In this document: positions 56,029 to 64,000 of the stretch, in pieces
Numbering within the stretch: the first letter of the stretch is position 1
Layout of the letters: every line of letters begins with the position of its first letter
NCBI GenBank assembly: GCA_022457155.1
Contig: JAJGOT010000941.1
Span: 1-64,000, forward strand
Direction of reading: 5' to 3'
DNA length: 64,000 nucleotides
Source of the DNA: Cladopsammia gracilis
Lineage: Eukaryota > Cnidaria > Anthozoa > Scleractinia > Dendrophylliidae
Position numbers and translations under genes: made by a program
Notes under the pieces: model-generated
What the model was told of the DNA's origin: nothing
Database searches by the model: none
The model's input: the letters and a program-made list of their open reading frames with translations, nothing else

Positions 56029-59000
56029 CTAAATTAAAACAAATCCCTTCGAGGGTTTCTGCTGCAAAAAAAAGTCATCGCTATTTAACCCCGAAGGGAT
56101 AATAGTTCGAAGGCGATAAGCCAACTGGGCCTCTCTTTCCCTAAGCGTTTCCTCCGTAGTGCATTTATCGATTAGCTGAATCCTGATATTACTTAAACCT
56201 TGATGATCAGTCTGATTAAAATGCCTATAAATACAATCATCCTTAATCTTATCATCAGCATTAAGCTTGTTGTGATTTACCAATCTAGACATATGGTTGT
56301 TAAACTTAATTCTAAATTTAGTGATGGTAGATCCTACATATTGCATTTCACAAACGGTGCATGAAAGGAAGATAGACTACATGACTAGAATTACTATCCA
56401 TGCTAGAATTAATTACATAATTTCTACCCGTAACGCCACTCTTGAAATTAGTTCCTAAGACGAGGAAATCACAAACCCTACATCTACTAACTCCACACTT
56501 AAAGCAGCCCCTTTTAATATCCGAAGACCCTAATGCCGAATGAACTAAAATATCCTTTAAACATTTAGGCCGCCTAAATGCCACCATGGGCACATGTTCT
56601 ATAGCTCCCCGACAACGCCTAGAAGACTGCAAGACGGGATGTAAATTATGCAATATTTCCCCGATGTTCGGAAGTGCCGGATGAAATGTCACTACAAAAG
56701 GAAGTCGTTTATTACTACTAGGCCCTTTATCCTTAAGAGTGTCCCTCCTAATAATCCTGCGCACCCTAGCAATTTCACTTTCCACAAAATGTTTATTATA
56801 ACCCCTTCTAACCAAATAACCACACAGTTCCCCCGCCGTTTATCGAAAAAAGCATCTTTAGAGCAGATACGGCGAATTCTAAGAGCCTGTCCAAAGGGAA
56901 TACCCTTCTTACATGAGTTTGGATGACAAGAGGTGTAGAACAAATACTGGTGTTTATCCGTGGGCTTGCTATACAAATCCGTAGAAATTACCCCATTATC
57001 AAGCAAGACGTTAACATCAAGAAGATTAACCTGTTTAAAAGACCAATCAAAAGTAAACTTAATAGTCCTATGAAAGGAATTCATGTATTCCATAAATACC
57101 TTAAGTCTTTCTTCTCCCCCCAGCCAAATCATAAAAATATCATCAATAAACCTAAGCCAAATGTGTGGCTTATCTGGTGACCGTTCTAACGAATCCGACT
57201 CCAGTTTACCCATAAAAATATTGGTATACGATGGGGCCATTTTAGTAACTATTGCCGTACCCAAGATTTGTACATAATGTTTACCATTAAATGTTAAATT
57301 GTTGCTAGTAAGCACTAGCCTAGCCAAATCTACCAAGTCCTCTGTGGGAACAGAAGGTGTGGTGACTGTTCTCAAAGCATCTCGCATGGCACTTAAACCT
57401 TCCTCATGGGGGATATGGGGGTATAAACCTACAACATCCGCTGTAACCAAGATTGCACCCTCTGGCAATTTACCTAATCCTTGAAGTTTCTGCAGGAAGT
57501 GCTTAGTGTCCTTAATGTAAGATGGTATGTTTGGGACTAAAGGCTTTATATGGGAATCAACAAACTCCGAAATTCTCTCCGTACAGGTACCACAACCCGA
57601 GATGACTGGCCTACCAGGACAACCATTTTTATGTATTTTGGGTAATAAATAAAACCTCCCCGCCCTAGGATTGTTATTAACTAAAAGAAAGTCAAGAGTT
57701 TTATCATCAATATGGCCACACGAATTAAGCTTACGAATTCTATCATTAACCAGCTAAGAAATGTACTCTGTAAGATCTACTGGTGTTTCTTCGTACACAT
57801 TATGATCCCCTAGCTGTCTAAGAGCTTCGTTAACATAATCCTCTCTATTCATAACCACTACCCCCGAACCCTTATCAGCCTCCTTAATAACAATATCATG
57901 ATAAGATTTAAGATCCTTTAAGGCCTTACGTTCTGACACAGATAAATTACTATAAATCCCTCGACCATTATTAATTGAGGACAAAATCTCCTCCTCCACC
58001 GCCCTTTTAACATACGCCTCAATAGCTATCTCCCTACCCCTTTCCGGACACCAGTTGGACTTATTACGAAAGGCGGGAGAATAAGAAAAATCATCATCTA
58101 CTTTACTTTCATTATAAAAGTATTCCTTAAGCCTAATTTGTCTAATAAAATTATTAATATCCTTACGTAGATTAAACCTATCTAAATCATTAGGAGTCGG
58201 ACAAAATTTCAACCCCTTAGATAGTAATGCCACCTCGCCTTCAGTCAACTCACGGCCTGAAAGATTCACCACCATGTTAAGTCCTTGTGTAGTTTCTGCA
58301 ACAGTTCTAATCCCCAAACGGCTATTTAAAATCGTCCGCTCTTGAATTTCAGGATTCCGCTGCGATATTGTTTCATTAGCAGTAACATGTTCAACTTCTT
58401 CCGCCAAAAGTTGACTGTCACTATTTAAACCAGAAGTCGTAGCCGCATACGTTCTGACAGCCGTAACTGCTGGCGCACTTTGCGTTGGTTCCGTTAAACG
58501 TCTCTGTTCTTCAGCCAAATGAGCCGGAGACGCAGTTGTTGGTGCGCGAGGAAACTGTTCGTGCGTAGCTACGGGAGTGACGACAGCTTCATTTCCTCCA
58601 TCTATAGTACTAAGCATTCCGCGCAGTGATCGTAACTTATGGTCATGCTTATCAGATAACGTTTTCTCTAATTTCACAATTATACCATGAATCTTCTCCA
58701 TGTAGCCAGAATGCTGCTGCGGTTGTAAAGTTTCAACAATGGACTGTCTCTGTTCCGTCAGTGATGTTAACACCACGGAAACTTCATTCGTTAGTAATGT
58801 CTGTAATCTGCGAGAGCACTCCTCAAGTATTTTATCCCATTGATCCTCAAAAGTCTCGGAAACAAAACCAATGTTTGCTGACTTCTTCAAACGGAACCCT
58901 CTAGAAATAATGTTTCGCGTCTCACATTCTTGTAAGCAATTCAAATGATGTAAGTACTCAACGTACTTCTTCTCCAAGTTAAGCAACTTGAAAAACGAAT

Positions 59001-59094
59001 CTGTCGTCGCTCTATCCATCAGTATCGGGATGTAAAAATTATACAATGCTTCAAAAACATCCTTTCTTCCAAAAAGTTCATTAATATTCTTCAA
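56029..59094 (-). pseudogene. Penelope element 3 polyprotein (N-terminal domain, RT, GIY-YIG endonuclease), lightly broken
   Basis: An N-terminal part of about 446 residues (59094-57754) holds a helical region, a Thr/Ala/Glu-rich linker and the conserved IVIKEADKGSGVVVMNREDY before an in-frame TAG near 57752. The RT continues with RAGRFYLLPKIHKNG, LVTADVVGLYPHIPHEEGL (motif A) and GTAIVTKMAPSYTNIFMG (motif B-like). Motif C is LRFIDDIFMIW, followed by KPTDKHQYLFYTSCHPNSCK. After a frameshift near 56838 come FKCGVSRCRVCDFL (Cys pairs) and, after another near 56362, the core MQYVGSTITKFR and YRLRTIIPSGLNSDDF. One stop and two frameshifts are all that break it. The true start lies upstream in the pLTR or at the TTG at 59094; the frame is open across that border. 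Confidence 0.9.
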
Positions 59095-59940
59095 AATATG
59101 GAAATAAAGACAATAATTCCTTGCCGATATTTCGTCTTTATTATAAAAGACTTCGTCAGGGCAACTGACTAAGCGTGACCGACCGTTACAAAATATACAT
59201 CAAGTAGCGTAAGACGCGAGACATGTATAACTACTATACCTTGTACGTGCTAAGCGCGCGCTACAAAATTGAAGCTATGTTATGTGTATATCTAAATTAA
59301 AACAAATCCCTTCGAGGGTTTCTGCTGCAAAAAAGTCATCGCTATTTAACCCCGAAGGGATAATAGTTCGAAGGCGATAAGCCCACTGGGCCTCTCTTTC
59401 CCTAAGCGTTTCCTCCGTAGTGCATTTATCGATTAGCTGAATCCTGATATTACTTAAACCTTGATGATCAGTCTGATTAAAATGCCTATAAATACAATCA
59501 TCCTTAATCTTATCATCAGCATTAAGCTTGTTGTGATTTACCAATCTAGACTTATGGTTGTTAAACCTAATTCTTAATTTAGTGATGGTAGATCCTACAT
59601 ATTGCATTTCACAAACGGTGCATGAAAGAAGATAGACTATATGACTAGAATTACAATCCATGCTAGAATTTATATAATTACATAATTTCTACCCGTAACT
59701 CCACTCTTGAAATTAGTTCCTAAGACGAGGAAATCACAAACCCTACATCTATTAACTCCACACTTAAAGCAGCCCCATTTAATATCCGAAGACCCTAATG
59801 CCGAATGAACTAAAATATCCTTTAAACATTTAGGCCGCCTAAATGCCACCATGGGCACATGTTCTATAGCTCCCCGACAACGCCTAGAAGACTGCAAGAC
59901 GGGGTGTAGTTTATGCAATATTTCCCCGATGTTCGGAAGT
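59095..59940 (-). pseudogene. truncated tandem copy of Penelope element 3 (endonuclease and pLTR)
   Basis: 59918-59670 and 59661-59275 encode the same endonuclease as 56700-56029 with few differences, including IVYLLSCTVCEMQYVGSTIT without the frameshift seen in the downstream copy. It ends in the same pLTR (59100-59270 equals 55831-56020). Confidence 0.85.
59121..59164 (-). ncRNA. hammerhead ribozyme, Penelope element 3, upstream pLTR
   Basis: Same 44-base fold as at 55863-55906, identical in core and stems. Predicted cleavage between 59126 and 59125. It sits just upstream of the coding start of the near-complete copy, where self-cleavage would define an RNA 5' end. Confidence 0.9.
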
Positions 59941-59947
59941 GTCTGAT

Positions 59948-60003
59948 GAAAATATTAATTAACTTTTTGGAAGAAAGATCCAAACAAAGGATGTTTTTGA
60001 AGC

Positions 60004-60005
<2 letters not shown>
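59948..60005 (+). repeat. inverted 5' coding piece of Penelope element 3
   Basis: ATATTAATTAACTTTTTGG and GGATGTTTTTGAAGCATT match the start of the minus-strand ORF at 59088-59046, in opposite orientation, with a 10-base insertion. It stops at the (TA)n. Confidence 0.8.

Positions 60006-60058
<53 letters not shown>
60006..60058. repeat. (TA)n microsatellite between Penelope elements 3 and 4
   Basis: TA tract flanked on the left by the inverted 5' piece of element 3 and on the right by the 3' pLTR end of element 4. Confidence 0.95.
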
Positions 60059-60425
60059 CCGAAAATGTGAGGGTCAAGAGTCCAACTCCAATGTAGCTTT
60101 GCTGGTTTATTCGCTCGACGTTTCGACCATAACGGTCTTCATCAGGAGCATCTGAGGTATATACTAACTGTTACAACATTCGAAATTTAAAAAGCTTAAC
60201 GGAAAGAACACACGTGACATGCTGACGTAATCTTCAGATATGGAGCTATAAAGCTAAACTAAACTAAGCCAAACAATATATTACGTAAATTTAACTAGGC
60301 TATTAATAGTAGGCTTGAATTTAGAGATCCAATAGCTTTCTCTTGCTCTTCTAATGTCTTGATTAGGATTTCTAACTTTTTCACTGACGGTTAATTTTAA
60401 ATGTTTAACCCCACAGTTTTTAAAA
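60059..60425 (-). mobile_element. Penelope-like element 4, 3' end
   Basis: Minus strand: an endonuclease C-terminus (SEKVRNPNQDIRRARESYWI then INSLVKFT and stop at about 60290), then a pLTR with a hammerhead, ending at (TA)n. 5' truncated. Confidence 0.7.
60113..60149 (-). ncRNA. hammerhead ribozyme, Penelope element 4
   Basis: Stem I GCTC/GAGC, core CTGATGA, stem II GACC/GGTC, GAAAC, cleavage predicted after GTC (between 60117 and 60116). Core canonical; stem II short. Confidence 0.85.
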
Positions 60426-60429
60426 ACTT

Positions 60430-60622
60430 AAAAAAAAAACTGATTAGGGATTGCCCCGACTCCTAGAACTTTAAATTCAAATCCTTAACGATATGTTTGT
60501 ATACGTCATTTGATACGCGCGCGCGAACTGCTTTTTAACGCCTTTTAACGACCTTTATATTCAGTCTGATGATCGCCACCGAACGTGAAACTCGAGTTAC
60601 TGTTTTGTAACATCACATCGTG

Positions 60623-60625
<3 letters not shown>
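60430..60625 (+). mobile_element. Penelope-like pLTR fragment 5
   Basis: Non-coding sequence that ends at (TA)n and holds a hammerhead-like motif (60562-60602) on the plus strand. No coding part remains. Confidence 0.5.
60562..60602 (+). ncRNA. hammerhead-like motif, stem II imperfect
   Basis: Stem I CAGT/ACTG, core CTGATGA, then GAAA and a stem III AC/GT with TCGA loop, cleavage expected after TT at 60598. Stem II (60573-60586) pairs poorly, so it is probably a decayed hammerhead. Confidence 0.5.

Positions 60626-60681
<56 letters not shown>
60626..60681. repeat. (TA)n microsatellite beside pLTR fragment 5
   Basis: TA tract; the left neighbour is a hammerhead-bearing pLTR. The right neighbour (60682-60790) has a pLTR-like look but no fold that I can confirm. 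Confidence 0.9.
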
Positions 60682-60685
<4 letters not shown>

Positions 60686-61655
60686 AAATAGAAAAAAAAC
60701 TACTATTTCATCCCTACAAGGGTATTTCTCTTTGCTACACGCTTTGTGGTCAGTGAAGAGCTCTTCTTTTTTTTTTTTGTTCTGGTGTTGGAAAGCATTG
60801 TAAGCAGTCGTGAAAGTAACAGCCGCGGAACTGAAACACGGTTTTGCTTTCTGGGTGGTAGCCGTCAACTTAACCACCTGCAATAATACGCTCATGCTTA
60901 CGAGCCAAGCGCACGACTTATAAAATGGGCTCCAAAACGTAAAAAAAAATCACTTTTTCAAGAGGTTTACAGCCTGAGGCGAAGTGTTAGGGACGTCATA
61001 TCAGTTGATATAGCAACTTCAAGCTTATGGATGATTGGATTTATTTACAACATAAGAAAAAGGAAAATGACGTAACGAAACATGTCAAGTAAACGGAACT
61101 TACATTATTGCCGGGTTTGGCGAGATTTCCATTCGATAACGATTTCGTTTTCTTCTTTTCGAGCAACAGATAAATGGAAGTATAAATATAAAAGTTAAAG
61201 TTGACCTTGCATGCACGAGTGATTGCGAAAGACTGATTAAAGGTTTCAAATGATGATGTACAGTGTAGTAACGTTCGTGACAGATCACCTATTGTTACCG
61301 GAAAAGCGACTGTACGTGTAAAACAAATAAAAATATATTGAATTAATTCTCTTACCTTAGGGGCACTTACAAAACGGCCCTTAAAGCTTCTTAAAGCACG
61401 ACTTCACTACTCGAAGAGATGTTGTTCTTGTTTGTGACTTTGTTGATGCCTGTGATCAAAATGGCGTGAGAGCCGTAGATAACAACCGTCATTATTGGTT
61501 TTCCAATCTTTTCATAGCGTGGAGGGACGTATTTCAAAGCAATATCACTATTGTCTGTCCCGCGACCATGGAAGAGTGTCTTATAAAAACCTCATTTGAG
61601 TGCGTTTTAGTGTCGCAAGTCCCTGGAAAAAGGGTTTTATACGAAAAAAATAACT
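60682..61655 (+). other. no gene seen
   Basis: Contains a TTATAAAATGGGCTCC hairpin-repeat neighbour at 60900-60935 and scattered short ORFs without motifs. Confidence 0.3.
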
Positions 61656-61735
61656 TTAAAAAAAATAAATAAAAAAATAAAAAATAAATAAATAAATGAA
61701 TAAAATAAATAAAAATAAAAAATAACTTTTATATG
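61656..61735. repeat. (TAAA)n-rich microsatellite
   Basis: Imperfect AATAAATAAA tract next to the 3' side of the minus-strand LINE fragment; it may be that LINE's tail or an independent microsatellite. Confidence 0.8.
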
Positions 61736-61739
61736 TATT

Positions 61740-62141
61740 ATGGTTTACTTAATATTGTAGATCTCAGTTATAGCTACTGCTTTACTATTTTATTAAACAG
61801 AGTGGGCGAGTCAACATAACTGTCTTCGTTGTCGAAAATTTGAAAGAGGAGATATCGAATTTTTTGTTTAAAAGCAGTTTTGGGGAGTCTACGTATTTCA
61901 AGCGGAAGACAATTCCATATTTTTGCTCCAAAAATTGAAATATAGAGTTACTCAGCTGGTTCGTGCGCGAGTACTTAATATAAAAATTATCCGACCTAGA
62001 GGCCCTGGTATTGTGGGAGTGAATTGAATTACATCTGATGAAGTTATTGCAAATATTTTCAGGGGCAGAGTTTTTTGAGATATCATACATAAGATTCGAC
62101 ACTGTCTCAAAGTACAGCAAATTTAGAGGTAAAATTTTTGC
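61740..62141 (-). pseudogene. CR1/L2-type LINE ORF2 C-terminus
   Basis: Minus-strand frame LPLNLLYFETVSNLMYDISK, then SIHSHNTRASRSDNFYIKYS and a final FKFSTTKTV region to the stop near 61785. The H-S-H-N-T-R-x-S pattern is the C-terminal hallmark of CR1/L2 LINEs. The core W-N motif is lost. 5' truncated at the (TA)n. Confidence 0.65.

Positions 62142-62224
<83 letters not shown>
62142..62224. repeat. (TA)n microsatellite with TACA interruptions
   Basis: TA tract; the right neighbour is a hammerhead-bearing Penelope pLTR end, the left neighbour a LINE fragment. Confidence 0.95.
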
Positions 62225-62225
<1 letters not shown>

Positions 62226-62500
62226 CTTCATGAGAGTTCAGACTTCAGGAGTAATCATTGTTTTAATGCGACAGCTCTGTTTCGTATGGTCCAAAATTGA
62301 AAGGACCACACTCATCAGGCAACTTGAACGAATGACCGGTAAAATGGAATGCTAGCAGTAAAATACGAAAATTCAAAAATTCAAATGGTTGCTAAGTAGC
62401 AAATGCGTGCCGTTTGACAAAATAAGATGTAAAAGCGTATCCGGTTTCGCCTTTTACAAACCGTCTTCTGCGTCAATAAAATTATGCTACCTCACTGGCT
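62225..62500 (-). mobile_element. Penelope-like pLTR fragment 6
   Basis: Non-coding minus-strand pLTR ending at (TA)n, with a hammerhead at 62267-62321. The rest up to 62500 has no coding part. 62500-62580 holds a short duplicated TTAAATTGTGTGA phrase. Confidence 0.6.
62267..62321 (-). ncRNA. hammerhead ribozyme, pLTR fragment 6
   Basis: Stem I TGC/GCA, core CTGATGA, long stem II GTGTGGTCC/GGACCATAC, GAAA, stem III CAG/CTG, cleavage after GTC (between 62270 and 62269). The longest stem II of the set. Confidence 0.88.
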
Positions 62501-62699
62501 AAAATCAATTAAATTGTGTGATTTTCCAAAAATTAAATTGTGTGACTTTCTAAATATTAATACATTAAAGTGGTAATTAAATCGAGCGGGTCGCCATTTC
62601 GGTCCGAAATCCGCGATATTACACTTCGCGCTTGTTCCCGAAACCTCGCGTGCAACCCTATGCGCACTCGGCTCAATTATCATTAAATTACGTTATACG

Positions 62700-63290
62700 G
62701 CTAAAGTTCTGAAGTACTTATCGTTTTCTGTGGGTGCTTGAACTTGCTTGGAAATTCTTTAAATATCCGCTTCTTTGGTTGTGAAATCCGTAATAAAAAC
62801 AAACATCTCCCGGCATTGATAAAAACATATGAAGTTCTTCGAAGCAAGATTTTAGCCCTGAAAGTTCTTCTTTTACTATTAAAGCGGCTACTGAGGATCC
62901 CTTATTTAGTATCCCTGTCTTGAGTAGCAAACCGCGAAAAAATCAGGGAAATAACGACTTTAATTTAAACGGTTTTCTCCGCTTAGTAAACACATCAAAA
63001 CAGTGTTTTCCCAGCTGACGTGACATTCGGCCGTGTAACCGCGCGAAAAACAAAGTCTCGCTTTGGTTTCAAAATTGCTAAGATCCCGGATGTAGCGTGA
63101 TGTCGTACGCGCATGTTTTGCGACGTCATACGCGTCCGCGAGCTAGCCATGCCCAATGACGGAGCGCGGACGGACCGACGCGCCCGTGAAAAATTCCGCT
63201 AGCCATGACCATGAAAAATGACGGGCATAGGTTCTGTTTATGGGGCTCCGCAGCGGGCCTTCGGCCCGCGAGATCTCCGCTATTAAATTG
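62700..63290 (-). mobile_element. 5' end of a Tx1/L1 LINE
   Basis: 63290-62930 is the inverted counterpart of 18815-19130, including the GCGGGCCGAAGGCCCGC hairpin and TTTTTCATGGTCATG. A short open frame follows (62930-62718), possibly the start of the first ORF. Cut off at about 62700. Confidence 0.75.
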
Positions 63291-63336
63291 ACAAACTCGG
63301 TGCTCGAATTATAAAACGATTATTAAACTCAGTTAT

Positions 63337-63445
63337 CGCAAAATATTGTAATTTGTCAGAGTCACGCAGATCACTTATTTGCCCCAGCATTCGGCTTCGG
63401 AAAATAATAGATCTGCTCGCCACTGACAAATCACAATATTTTGCT
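63337..63445. repeat. 109-bp inverted repeat
   Basis: GCAAAATATTGTAATTTGTC at 63338 is matched by an inverted copy ending at 63445; arms of about 36 bases. MITE-like. Confidence 0.7.
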
Positions 63446-64000
63446 CAACCTCGTCCAATAATTAATAATTATTTACCAATAAAATATCTGATATGCTGCT
63501 ACTTAAAATCCTTTACCTTCGCGGTCATAAAAATGCAATTCGTTTGATCCAAAATATTAATTTAATTTTCACCTGGTCAGTACTAGTTTTATGCCGCTTA
63601 TTATCGAATAAATCACATTGCTAAATCCACCCGAGATGCCCAATTATTATTTTTTTCAATCTACACAAACATTATAATTACAGTTTGCTCAGCTATATCT
63701 CAGATCTTGATTGATTTCATATTCTAACCGCGTAAACAACGAAGTTCTTGGCCAATCGCACATTATTGGCCACTCGTGTGAATTGTCTCTATATTTTAAA
63801 ATTCCATCTCTTCTTCTCCAAATGACTTACTGTAGATTAAAGTCCTCTGTTACATGTACATTAACCTTCTATTTAAGGTGTGTTTTGCCAGCTCATTGAT
63901 GTGATATCTACACCTAGACTTGTAACCATCGGAAAAATCCATGATGCCCTTGAGGCTGTGGATCCTCTTTCTCTGCTATTATACACTTGGAACATCTGAC
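63446..64000 (+). other. no gene seen
   Basis: AT-rich DNA with short ORFs (63711-63899 the longest) and no motif that I can support. Confidence 0.3.

Larger units (their letters stand above)
55828..60005 (-). mobile_element. Penelope-like element 3: near-complete copy plus tandem truncated copy and inverted 5' piece
   Basis: Read on the minus strand from right to left: (TA)n, an inverted piece of the 5' coding end (60005-59948), a truncated upstream copy carrying endonuclease and 3' end (about 59940-59095), a near-complete copy (59094 to 55828) and (TA)n. The truncated copy supplies the upstream pLTR. This tandem plus inverted architecture is characteristic of Penelope elements. Confidence 0.88.

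Noticed and set aside
62043..62060. CTGATGA as another hammerhead
   Set aside because: No GAAA and no stem II follow within range; it lies in LINE-derived sequence.
55624..62231. Poly-Tyr-Ile ORFs through (TA)n tracts
   Set aside because: TATA repeats translate as YIYIYI in any frame; these are microsatellite artefacts.

Overview
The window is a transposon graveyard from an animal genome, most likely an anthozoan cnidarian such as a stony coral. I infer this from the mix of elements (tyrosine-recombinase retrotransposon, Penelope-like elements with hammerhead ribozymes, L1/Tx1, RTE-like and CR1/L2 LINEs, Polinton scraps, many MITEs), GT-AG introns, AT-rich intergenic DNA and frequent TACATGTA-type motifs. 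I see no host housekeeping gene, no convincing tRNA gene, no rRNA gene and no prokaryotic operon. Almost every coding stretch belongs to a mobile element, and most are broken. The best-preserved reading frame is a 684-codon L1/Tx1 reverse transcriptase at 29458-31512.

Layout. 1-7570: a long non-coding repeat (here called R) split by a 5.2-kb DIRS-type (gag, RT-RNase H, tyrosine recombinase) element on the minus strand, itself hit by a TA-flanked MITE and a CR1/L2 3' end. 7647-9556: a fold-back element, a second inverted-repeat element and a LINE/SINE-like tail. 10390-15870: a second R copy interrupted by a Polinton-like fragment. 15855-18757: a terminal-inverted-repeat element carrying an RTE-like LINE. 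18808-21950: a decayed Tx1/L1 LINE with its 5' UTR. 21957-22353: a small hAT-like element.

23081-42659 is the most striking structure: a 19.6-kb unit bounded by TTAA and a 12-bp inverted repeat. It carries a multi-exon minus-strand gene of a family I cannot name, with a SAP-like motif, repeated D/H-rich motifs and an acidic region. Its central exon is split by an 11.9-kb element at 27844-39751 with CACTG...CAGTG ends, a 3-bp TAT duplication and sub-terminal repeats, which looks CACTA/EnSpm-like. That element is in turn filled with a CR1/L2 end, a 35-bp tandem array, the intact Tx1 LINE, a Penelope end and several MITEs. The implied order of events is TTAA element, then CACTA-like element, then LINEs, Penelope elements and MITEs.

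42664-51400: more R copies, a piggyBac-like TTAA element, a Polinton ATPase remnant and further inverted-repeat elements. 52450-62500: a Penelope district of six elements or element ends, in both orientations, next to five (TA)n tracts. At least six hammerhead ribozymes can be folded by eye from their pLTRs. 62700-63290: the 5' end of another Tx1 LINE on the minus strand.

How parts work together. In the DIRS-type element, gag, RT/RNase H and tyrosine recombinase would act in one replication cycle. In the Penelope elements, the RT, GIY-YIG endonuclease and pLTR hammerhead form one unit. In the TTAA element, the only long gene is the natural candidate for its transposase, but this is inference.
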